A stretch of DNA of 64,000 nucleotides from Streptomyces kanamyceticus (lineage in GTDB: Bacteria > Actinomycetota > Actinomycetes > Streptomycetales > Streptomycetaceae): positions 2,914,001 to 2,978,000 of the forward strand of contig NZ_CP023699.1 in NCBI RefSeq assembly GCF_008704495.1, written 5' to 3'. The notes under the pieces were generated by a model. That model ran no database searches, was not told where the DNA came from, and worked only from the letters and a program-made list of their open reading frames with translations. The position numbers and the translations under genes were made by a program. Of this stretch, positions 57,215 through 64,000 are shown one piece after another (positions within the stretch are counted from its first letter, which is position 1; each line of letters starts with the position of its first letter).

Positions 57215-58633
57215 TCAGCTGTCGAAGCCGAGCCCCAGCTTGTCCATGGTCTTGAGCCACAGGTTCCGCTTGCCGCCGTTGGCGTCGGACCTGGCGAGCG
57301 ACCACTTGGTCAGCGCCACCCCGGTCCACGCGAAGGGCTCGGGCGGGAACGGCAGCGGCTTCGTACGGACCATCTCCAGGTCCGTACGCTCGGTGCGCTC
57401 TCCGGAGAGGAGGTCCAGCATGACGTCGGCGCCGAACCGGGTGGCTCCGACGCCGAGGCCCGTGTAGCCCGCCGCGTACGCGACGCGGCCCTTGTGCGCC
57501 GTGCCGAAGAACGCCGAGAAGCGCGAGCAGGTGTCGATCGCGCCGCCCCACGCGTGCGTGAAGCGCACCCCCTCCAGCTGCGGGAAGCAGGTGAAGAAAT
57601 GGCCCGCGAGCTTCGCGTACGTCTCGGGGCGGTCGTCGTACTCGGCGCGCACCTTGCCGCCGAACGGATAGATCGCGTCGTAACCGCCCCACAGGATGCG
57701 GTTGTCGGCCGAGAGCCGGAAGTAGTGGAACTGGTTGGCGCTGTCGCCGAGTCCCTGGCGGTTCTTCCAGCCGATCGAGGCCAGCTGGTCCTCGGTGAGC
57801 GGCTCGGTCATCAGCGCGTAGTCGTAGACCGGAACGGTGTACGAACGCAGGCGCTTGACCAGGGAGGGGAAGATGTTCGTGGCGAGCGCGACCTGACGGG
57901 CGAAGACCCTGCCGTACGGCGTGCGGATCGCCATCCCCGCGCCGGACGACGCCAGTTGGAGCGCCGGGGTGTGCTCGTAGACGCGCACGCCCTTCTCCAG
58001 GCATGCCCGCTTCAGGCCCCACGCCAGCTTCGCCGGGTGCAGCATGGCGACGCCGTCGCGGTCCCAGAGGCCGCCGAGGAACGTCGGCGAGTCGACCTGC
58101 TCGCGCAGCGCGTCCGCGTCGAGCAGCTCCGAGCCCGCCGCGAGACCGTGCTCGGCCATCTCCGCGTACATCTCGCGCAGTTCGGCCAGCTGATGCGGCG
58201 CGGTGGCCACGTCGATCTCGCCGGTGCGCTCGAAGTCGCAGTCGATGGAGTAGCGCTTGACGGCCGCCTCGATCTCGTCGAGGTTGCGGGCGCCGAGCTC
58301 CTCCAGCTTCTCGATCTCGCCGGGCCAGCGGGACAGGCCGTTGGAGATGCCGTGCGTGAGGGACGCGGCACAGAAGCCTCCGTTGCGCCCCGAGGCGGCC
58401 CAGCCCGCCTCGCGGCCCTCGACCAGGACCACCTCGCGGCGCGGGTCGCGCTCCTTGGCGATGAGCGCGGTCCACAGTCCGCTGTAGCCGCCGCCCACGA
58501 CCAGGAGGTCGCACCGGTCGTCGCCGGTGAGGGCGGGTTCGGGGGTCGGCCTGCCGGGGTCGTCCAGCCAGAAGGACACCGGCTGGGCGTCGGAGAGGGA
58601 CTTGGTCCAACGGGTCATGGCGCTAGGGGCCAT
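57215..58633 (-). CDS. FAD-dependent amine oxidoreductase, gamma-glutamylputrescine oxidase-like
   Basis: D-amino acid oxidase/PuuB-type flavoprotein, 472 residues. FAD site DDRCDLLVVGGGYSGLWTAL, GWAASGRNGGFCAASLTHGI, then AMLHPAKLAWGLKRACLEKG and the C-terminal GRVAYAAGYTGLGVGATRFG. ATG at 58633 has GGAG eight bases upstream. It follows potC by 31 bases at the end of the pot cluster, so putrescine or its gamma-glutamyl derivative is the likely substrate. Other amines are possible. No ligase (PuuA-like) gene is visible nearby. Confidence 0.9.
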   Translation of the reverse strand: MAPSAMTRWTKSLSDAQPVSFWLDDPGRPTPEPALTGDDRCDLLVVGGGYSGLWTALIAKERDPRREVVLVEGREAGWAASGRNGGFCAASLTHGISNGLSRWPGEIEKLEELGARNLDEIEAAVKRYSIDCDFERTGEIDVATAPHQLAELREMYAEMAEHGLAAGSELLDADALREQVDSPTFLGGLWDRDGVAMLHPAKLAWGLKRACLEKGVRVYEHTPALQLASSGAGMAIRTPYGRVFARQVALATNIFPSLVKRLRSYTVPVYDYALMTEPLTEDQLASIGWKNRQGLGDSANQFHYFRLSADNRILWGGYDAIYPFGGKVRAEYDDRPETYAKLAGHFFTCFPQLEGVRFTHAWGGAIDTCSRFSAFFGTAHKGRVAYAAGYTGLGVGATRFGADVMLDLLSGERTERTDLEMVRTKPLPFPPEPFAWTGVALTKWSLARSDANGGKRNLWLKTMDKLGLGFDS

Positions 58634-58664
58634 GATTTCCACTCCTTCAGAAAAGGTAAGAGCG

Positions 58665-59486
58665 TCAGTTCGCTTGCTTGTTCCGGCGCTTTCCGATGAG
58701 CATTCCGGAGAGTACGAGAAGGACGGCGACGAGGAACATCGCCGTGCCGATCACATTGATCTGAACGGGCGTACCCCGCTGCGCGGATCCCCAGACGAAC
58801 ATGGGGAACGTCACAGTCGAGCCCGCGTTGAAATTCGTGATGATGAAGTCGTCGAAGGAGAGCGCGAAGGCGAGCAGCGCGCCCGCCGCGATTCCCGGCG
58901 CGGCGATCGGCAGCGTCACGCGCAGGAACGTCTGCACGGGTCCCGCGTAAAGGTCCTGCGCGGCCTGTTCGAGGCGCGGGTCCATCGACATGACGCGTGC
59001 CTTGACGGCGGTCACCACGAAGCTGAGGCAGAACATGATGTGGGCGATCAGCACGGTCCAGAAACCGAGCTGCGCGCCCATGTTGAGGAAGAGCGTGAGC
59101 AGCGAAGCGGCCATGACGACCTCGGGCATCGCCATCGGCAGGAAGATCAGCGAGTTGACCGCGCCGCGCGCCCGGAAGCGGTAGCGCACGAGCGCGAAGG
59201 CGATCATCGTGCCAAGCACGGTCGCGCCGATCGTCGCCCAGGTGGCGATCTGCAGGCTCAGCGAGAGCGAACCGCACATGTCGGCGACGCCGCACGGATC
59301 CTGCCAGGCGTCGAGCGAGAATTCCTGCCAGGAGTAATTGAAGCGGCCCTTCGGCTTGTTGAAGGAGAACACCGTCACGACGACGTTCGGGAGCAGCAGA
59401 TAGGCGAGCGTAAGAAGACCGGCGATGACGATGACATTGCGCCGGAGCCAGCGGAAGAAGGCGGAGAAAGGCGAGAAGGCAGCCAT
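58665..59486 (-). CDS. potC: Polyamine ABC transporter permease PotC
   Basis: 273 residues with helices starting VIVIAGLLTLAYLLLPNVVV, the short FSFNKPKGRFNY loop, and five more helices. The ATPase-contacting loop is AAQDLYAGPVQTFLRVTLPI. The DDFIITNFNAG segment near the end is typical of PotC. The ATG shares one base with the potB stop. Confidence 0.93.
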   Translation of the reverse strand: MAAFSPFSAFFRWLRRNVIVIAGLLTLAYLLLPNVVVTVFSFNKPKGRFNYSWQEFSLDAWQDPCGVADMCGSLSLSLQIATWATIGATVLGTMIAFALVRYRFRARGAVNSLIFLPMAMPEVVMAASLLTLFLNMGAQLGFWTVLIAHIMFCLSFVVTAVKARVMSMDPRLEQAAQDLYAGPVQTFLRVTLPIAAPGIAAGALLAFALSFDDFIITNFNAGSTVTFPMFVWGSAQRGTPVQINVIGTAMFLVAVLLVLSGMLIGKRRNKQAN

Positions 59487-60415
59487 CAGACGAGGTCCTC
59501 CGTCCCTGACTTGCGGATGTAGAAGGTGACCATGAAGAGGATCGCGGCCATGAGGATGAAGGAGAGCGCCGCGGCCGTCGGGTAATCCAGAATGCGCAGG
59601 AACTGCGTCTGGATGACGTTTCCGACCATGCGGGTGTCGGTGGAGCCGAGCAGGTCCGCGTTCACGTAGTCGCCCGCCGCCGGAATGAAGGTGAGCAGCG
59701 TGCCGGAGACGACGCCCGGCATGGAGAGCGGGAAGGTCACCTTGCGGAAGGTCGTGGACGGCCTGGCGTACAGGTCGCCCGCGGCCTCGTGCAGGCGGCC
59801 GTCGATGCGCTCCAGGGAGGTGTAGAGCGGCAGGATCATGAACGGCAGGAAGTTGTACGTGAGTCCGCAGATCACCGCGAGTGGCGTGGCGAGGACCCGG
59901 TCCCCGTCCGTGACGCCCAGCCAGCTGGTGACGTCCAGGACGTGCAGCGAGTTCAGGGCGCCGACGACGGGCCCGCCGTCGGCGAGGATCGTCTTCCACG
60001 CCAGCGTACGGATGAGGAAGCTGGTGAAGAACGGCGCGATGACCAGGACCAGGATGAGGTTGCGCCAGCGGCCCGCGCGGAACGCGATCAGATACGCGAG
60101 CGGATAGCCGAGCAGCAGGCACAGGACCGTGGCGGCGCCCGCGTACATCACCGAGCGCAGGAACTGCGGCCAGTAGTCGCTCAGCGCGTCCCAGTAGGTC
60201 GCGAAGTGCCAGGTGACCTTGAAGCCCTCTTCGAGGGAGCCGGTCTGCACGGACGTCGACGCCTGGTAGACCAGCGGCAGCGCGAAGAAGACGACGAGCC
60301 AGAGGATGCCGGGGAGCAGCAGCCAGTAGGGGACGAGGCGGCCGCGCCTGCGGGGCTTGCGCGATGGCGCCTCGGGTTCTTCCTTCGGGGGCGCGTCGGT
60401 GAGGGTCGTCGTCAT
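59486..60415 (-). CDS. potB: Polyamine ABC transporter permease PotB
   Basis: 309 residues. A charged N-terminus (KEEPEAPSRKPRRRGRLVPY), then WLLLPGILWLVVFFALPLVY and the core helices. The coupling loop is HEAAGDLYARPSTTFRKVTF. The PAAGDYVNADLLGSTDTRMV segment is typical of PotB. It overlaps potA by ATGA and abuts potC by one base, so all three are translated together. Confidence 0.93.
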   Translation of the reverse strand: MTTTLTDAPPKEEPEAPSRKPRRRGRLVPYWLLLPGILWLVVFFALPLVYQASTSVQTGSLEEGFKVTWHFATYWDALSDYWPQFLRSVMYAGAATVLCLLLGYPLAYLIAFRAGRWRNLILVLVIAPFFTSFLIRTLAWKTILADGGPVVGALNSLHVLDVTSWLGVTDGDRVLATPLAVICGLTYNFLPFMILPLYTSLERIDGRLHEAAGDLYARPSTTFRKVTFPLSMPGVVSGTLLTFIPAAGDYVNADLLGSTDTRMVGNVIQTQFLRILDYPTAAALSFILMAAILFMVTFYIRKSGTEDLV

Positions 60416-61572
60416 GCGGAGGTGTCCTCCTCGACCTTCTCGACGCCCGCCTCGACGTCCTGCGTGGCGTCGAGGCCGAAGGTGTGCGCGGGGTTCCAGT
60501 GCAGGACCACCTCGGCGCCAGGGGTGAGCCTGCCGTCGCGCTCGATGTTCTGCGCGTACACCTCGAAGGAGTCGCAGAGCGGGCTGTCGACGACGTACTG
60601 CGTGGAGACGCCGATGAAGCTGCTGTCGGCGATGGTGCCGGTGATGCGGTTGCGGCCCTCGGGGATCTGCCCCGCGTCGTCGGCGTGCGTGAGGGAGATC
60701 TTCTCCGGGCGTATGCCGACCAGGACCTTGCCGCCCGCCGTGGTCGGGGCGGTACATCGGGCGGCGGGCAGCACGAGCTTGCCGTCCCCGGCCTTGAGGA
60801 CGATGTCGTCGCCGCTGGTGCCGCCGATCTCGGCCTCGATGAAGTTCGAGGTGCCGAGGAAGTTGGCGACGAAGGTGGTCCCCGGGTTCTCGTAGAGGTC
60901 GGCGGGGGCGCCCAGCTGTTCGACGCGGCCGCCGTTCATCACGGCCACGGTGTCGGCCATCGTCATGGCCTCCTCCTGGTCGTGCGTGACGTGCACGAAG
61001 GTGATGCCGACCTCGGTCTGGATGCGCTTGAGCTCCAGTTGCATCTGGCGGCGCAGCTTCAGGTCGAGGGCGCCGAGCGGCTCGTCGAGGAGCAGCACCT
61101 TGGGGTGGTTGATGAGCGCGCGGGCGACGGCGACGCGCTGCTGCTGTCCACCGGAGAGCTGGTGCGGCTTCTTGCGGGCCTGCTCGCCGAGCTGGACCAG
61201 GTCGAGCATCTCGCCGACCTGCTTCTTCACGGACTTGATGCCGCGCCTGCGCAGGCCGAAGGCGACGTTCTCGAAGATGTCCAGGTGCGGGAAGAGCGCG
61301 TACGACTGGAAGACGGTGTTGACCGGACGCTTGTAGGGCGGCAGCGCCGTGACGTCCTGGTCACCGAGGTGGACCGTGCCGGAACTGGGCTCCTCCAGAC
61401 CGGCGATCATGCGGAGCGTGGTGGTCTTGCCGCAGCCGGACGCCCCGAGCAGCGCGAAGAAGGAGCCCTGCGGCACGGTGAGATCGAGCGGCTGTACGGC
61501 GGTGAAGGAGCCGTAGGTCTTGCTGATCCCGGAGAGACGGACGTCGCCGCCGTGGTCTTGAGCAGTGGTCAT
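60412..61572 (-). CDS. potA: Polyamine ABC transporter ATP-binding protein PotA
   Basis: 386 residues. Walker A LLGASGCGKTTTLRMIAGLE, signature HQLSGGQQQRVAVARALINH, Walker B VLLLDEPLGALDLKLRRQMQ, H-switch VTHDQEEAMTMADTVAVMNG. A C-terminal TOBE domain (IPEGRNRITGTIADSSFIGV) completes it. It energises the PotB-PotC channel. The start ATG at 61572 begins MTTAQDHGGDVRLSGISKTY. Confidence 0.95.
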   Translation of the reverse strand: MTTAQDHGGDVRLSGISKTYGSFTAVQPLDLTVPQGSFFALLGASGCGKTTTLRMIAGLEEPSSGTVHLGDQDVTALPPYKRPVNTVFQSYALFPHLDIFENVAFGLRRRGIKSVKKQVGEMLDLVQLGEQARKKPHQLSGGQQQRVAVARALINHPKVLLLDEPLGALDLKLRRQMQLELKRIQTEVGITFVHVTHDQEEAMTMADTVAVMNGGRVEQLGAPADLYENPGTTFVANFLGTSNFIEAEIGGTSGDDIVLKAGDGKLVLPAARCTAPTTAGGKVLVGIRPEKISLTHADDAGQIPEGRNRITGTIADSSFIGVSTQYVVDSPLCDSFEVYAQNIERDGRLTPGAEVVLHWNPAHTFGLDATQDVEAGVEKVEEDTSA

Positions 61573-61605
61573 GGTGGGTCCAGGGGAAGTCGAGGGGGAA
61601 CGAGG

Positions 61606-61680
61606 GGCGGACAAGGGGCGCCCCCGAAGGGGCGCGGGGCTCTGACACTTGCGGCTCCGCCGCGGGGCGCGACCAGCCGA
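61606..61680. repeat. Streptomyces intergenic GC element between potD and potA
   Basis: Contains GGGGCGCCCC, GAAGGGGCGCGGGGCTCTGA, then GCGGCTCCGCCGC (a small hairpin) and GGGGCGCGACCAGCC. I know this phrase from many streptomycete intergenic regions and it is related to the element at 18031. Here it may attenuate transcription between potD and potA. Confidence 0.55.
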
Positions 61681-61722
61681 AGACAACCTGCGGACGCAGG
61701 CCGACAGCTGCCTGCCCAAGCG

Positions 61723-62976
61723 CTACGCGCCAGTAAGCTTCGCGAACTTCTCTTCGTACGCGGTCTCTTCCTTGGGCGTCAGCGACCTGAACGCCCGGGA
61801 CTTCGCCTTCATCTCCTTGTCGGGAATGATCAGCGGATTCGACGCCGCGTCGGCGTCGATCTTCGCGAGAGCATCCCGCACCCCGTCCACGGGGCACACG
61901 TAATTGATGTACGCGGCGAGCCGAGCCGCAGGCTCCGGCTCGTAGTAGTAGTCGATGAGCCGCTCGGCGTTCTTCTTGTGCCGCGCCTTGTTGGGGACCA
62001 GCAGATTGTCCGTGGACGTGATGTAGCCCTGGTCCGGAATGTGGAAGTCGACGGCCGGGTTGTCGGCCTTGAGCTGCACGATGTCACCGGCCCAGCCGAG
62101 GCACGCGGCGATGTCGCCCTTGTCCAGGTCGGAGGTGTAGTCGTTGCCGGTGAAACGGCGGATCTGCTTGTTGTCGACGGCCTTCTGGAGGCGGGCGATC
62201 GCCGCGTCGAAGTCGTCGTCGGTGAAGTCCGCGGGGTCCTTGCCCAGGTCGATGAGGGTCATGCCGACGGTGTCGCGCATCTCGGAGAGGAAGCCGACGC
62301 GCCCCTTGAGCTCCGGGTCGTCGAGCAGCTGCGAGACGGACGTGATCTTCTTCCCGCCGGTCGCCTTCTTGTTGTAGGCGATGACGGTGGAGATGCCGGT
62401 CCAGGGGTACGAGTAGGCCCGCCCCGGGTCCCAGTCGGGATCGCGGAACTGGGTGGAGAGATGGGCGTACGCGTGCGGCAGATTGGCCGGGTCCAGTTTC
62501 TGGACCCACCCGAAGCGGATGAGCCGGGCGGCCAGCCAGTCGGTGACGCAGATGAGGTCGCGTCCGGTGTCCTGGCCCGCGGCGAGCTGCGGCTTGATCT
62601 TCCCGAAGAACTCGACGTTGTCGTTGATGTCCTCGGTGTACTTGACCGTGATCCCGGTGCGCTTGGTGAACGCCTCCAGGGTGGGCCGCCGGTTCGCGTC
62701 CTTCTCGTCGACGTCCATGTACTCGGTCCAGTTGGAGAAGGTGACGCGCTTCTCGTCGGCCGAGTGGTCATCGGCGGCGACGCCTCCCTTGCCCTTGCCC
62801 GCCGCGGGGATCCCGCAGGCGCTCAGCGCCCCGAGTCCGCCGACGGCGAGCACGCCGCCCGAGGTGGCGCGCAGCAGGGAACGGCGGGTCAGGGAGCCCC
62901 TGCCGTTGCGCAGGCTGCGGTGCATGGCGGCCAGTTGGGCCGGGGAGGGCAGGCGGTCGGGCTCGTACTGCTCCAT
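61723..62976 (-). CDS. potD: Polyamine-binding lipoprotein PotD
   Basis: 417 residues. A Tat/lipoprotein signal: SLTRRSLLRATSGGVLAVGG then LGALSAC with Cys54. The mature protein is spermidine/putrescine-binding: VTFSNWTEYMDVDEKDANRR, AFTKRTGITVKYTEDINDNV, SYPWTGISTVIAYNKKATGG and DNLLVPNKARHKKNAERLID. It captures polyamine for PotABC. It is 58 bases after the aldehyde dehydrogenase and 150 before potA on the same strand. Confidence 0.93.
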   Translation of the reverse strand: MEQYEPDRLPSPAQLAAMHRSLRNGRGSLTRRSLLRATSGGVLAVGGLGALSACGIPAAGKGKGGVAADDHSADEKRVTFSNWTEYMDVDEKDANRRPTLEAFTKRTGITVKYTEDINDNVEFFGKIKPQLAAGQDTGRDLICVTDWLAARLIRFGWVQKLDPANLPHAYAHLSTQFRDPDWDPGRAYSYPWTGISTVIAYNKKATGGKKITSVSQLLDDPELKGRVGFLSEMRDTVGMTLIDLGKDPADFTDDDFDAAIARLQKAVDNKQIRRFTGNDYTSDLDKGDIAACLGWAGDIVQLKADNPAVDFHIPDQGYITSTDNLLVPNKARHKKNAERLIDYYYEPEPAARLAAYINYVCPVDGVRDALAKIDADAASNPLIIPDKEMKAKSRAFRSLTPKEETAYEEKFAKLTGA

Positions 62977-63034
62977 GCGCGTGGTTGCCCTTTCGGGAGG
63001 ATGGGCGGCCGCGGGTCAGGCGGCCCTGTGGTGG

Positions 63035-64000
63035 CTATCGGTCCCCGAAGATCGTGCGGTGCCAGTCCTTGCGGACCACCGCGGTGTTGTCGAACATGAC
63101 GTGCTTGACCTGCGTGTACTCCTCAAACGAGTACGCCGACATGTCCTTGCCGTAGCCGGACGCCTTGTAGCCGCCGTGCGGCATCTCGCTGAGGATCGGG
63201 ATGTGGTCGTTGACCCACACGCACCCGGCCTTGATCTCGCGGGTCGCCCGGTTGGCGCGGAACACGTCGCGGCTCCAGGCCGACGCGGCGAGTCCGTAGG
63301 GGGTGTCGTTGGCGAGCCGGATGCCCTCGTCGTCGCTGTCGAAGGGCAGCACCACGAGCACGGGCCCGAAGATCTCGGACTGCACGACCTCGCTGTCCTG
63401 CGCGGCGTCGGCGATGAGCGTGGGCTTGTAGAACGCGCCGGGGTGCTGGAGCGGCGCGCCGCCGGTCACCACGCGCGCGTAGGAGCGGGCCCGGTCGACG
63501 AAACCGGCGACGCGGTCGCGGTGCGCGTGCGAGATGAGCGGTCCCATGTCGGTGCTCGGGTCGAACGGGTCGCCGAGCCGCACGCTCTCCATCAGGTCGG
63601 CGACGCCCGACACGAAGGCGTCGTACAGCGGGCGCTGGACGTACGCGCGCGTGGCGGCCGTGCAGTCCTGGCCCGAGTTGATCAGCGCACCGGCGACCGC
63701 GCCGTGCACGGCCGCGTCGAGATCGGCGTCGTCGAAGACCACGAAGGGCGCCTTGCCGCCGAGCTCCAGGTGGAGGCGCTTGACGGTGGCCGTGGCGATC
63801 TCGGCGACGCGCTTGCCGACGCCGGTGGACCCGGTGAAGGACGTCATGGCGACGTCGGGGTGGCCCACCAGGCGCTCGCCCGCCTCCTTGCCCGCGCCCG
63901 TGACGATGTTGACGACGCCGTCGGGGATCCCGGCCTCGGTGGCGGCCTGTGCGAACAGGAGCGAGGTGAAGGGCGTCAGCTCCGCGGGCTTCAGCACGAT
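63035..64000 (-). CDS. Gamma-aminobutyraldehyde-type aldehyde dehydrogenase, C-terminal part (cut by the window edge)
   Basis: About 320 residues are visible, beginning IVLKPAELTPFTSLLFAQAA. Glu base in RLHLELGGKAPFVVFDDADL, catalytic Cys in ALINSGQDCTAATRAYVQRP, then SEIFGPVLVVLPFDSDDEGI and the C-terminal GGYKASGYGKDMSAYSFEEY. The N-terminal cofactor half lies beyond the window. Its place just before potD suggests that it oxidises 4-aminobutyraldehyde from putrescine to GABA, which gabT can then use. Confidence 0.9.
   Translation of the reverse strand: MVLKPAELTPFTSLLFAQAATEAGIPDGVVNIVTGAGKEAGERLVGHPDVAMTSFTGSTGVGKRVAEIATATVKRLHLELGGKAPFVVFDDADLDAAVHGAVAGALINSGQDCTAATRAYVQRPLYDAFVSGVADLMESVRLGDPFDPSTDMGPLISHAHRDRVAGFVDRARSYARVVTGGAPLQHPGAFYKPTLIADAAQDSEVVQSEIFGPVLVVLPFDSDDEGIRLANDTPYGLAASAWSRDVFRANRATREIKAGCVWVNDHIPILSEMPHGGYKASGYGKDMSAYSFEEYTQVKHVMFDNTAVVRKDWHRTIFGDR

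Overview
The window is a stretch of chromosome from a streptomycete or a very close relative. Coding sequence is very GC-rich with strong third-position bias. GTG starts and GGAGG-type ribosome binding sites are common, and many genes overlap by four bases (ATGA or GTGA). The gene order rpsO-pnp, nusA-ylxR-infB-rbfA-truB-ribF, proS, ispG-rseP-dxr and gabT-potABCD is the core-chromosome order I know from Streptomyces. Species assignment is not possible from this alone.

Layout. 1-3.2 kb (minus): rpsO, pnp and the start of an M16 peptidase. 3.4-7.9 kb: a decayed type VII (ESX) secretion locus. It holds a frameshifted PQQ-propeller gene, a 3' scrap of eccC, a shortened WXG100 gene, a mycosin fragment fused to a foreign C-terminus, and an eccE fragment. 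Two small intact genes (a membrane peptide and a DUF397 protein) lie among them. 8.2-11.6 kb (plus): a giant Pro/Gln-rich ParA/MinD-type ATPase that outlived the locus. 12-18 kb (plus): a five-gene peptide-type ABC importer whose binding protein has a C-terminal membrane anchor. 18-24.8 kb (minus): ribF, a large trypsin-like/NTPase fusion with damaged active sites, truB, rbfA and a DUF503 gene. 24.9-30.1 kb (minus): infB, ylxR, nusA and rimP. 30.5-32.4 kb (plus): a lipoprotein, a ferritin-like protein and a phosphotransferase relative lacking kinase residues. 32.5-45.7 kb (minus): proS, two GNAT proteins, a 1-kb repeat field, ispG, rseP, dxr, a secA that does not belong to the usual secA neighbourhood, and an acyl-CoA dehydrogenase. 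45.9-46.9 kb (plus): two paralogous small secreted proteins. 46.9-52.7 kb (minus): an aldehyde dehydrogenase, a PucR regulator and a VirD4/TraG-like ATPase. 53-55.4 kb (plus): gabT and a PAP2 phosphatase. 55.3-64 kb (minus): a GH18 chitinase with a DasR-type operator, a small unknown, an FAD amine oxidase, potC-potB-potA-potD and a second aldehyde dehydrogenase cut by the window edge.

How the parts work together. The minus-strand information-processing genes (rimP-nusA-ylxR-infB, rbfA-truB, rpsO-pnp, proS) serve translation and RNA turnover. ispG and dxr are two steps of the MEP isoprenoid pathway and flank a site-2 protease. The last 12 kb is a coherent putrescine/GABA scavenging set: PotABCD import, FAD amine oxidation, aldehyde dehydrogenation and GabT transamination. 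The strongest oddities are the remnant ESX locus, the double-degenerate protease/NTPase, the 106-bp repeat array beside ispG, the extra secA, and the duplicated secreted proteins with a shared leader motif.
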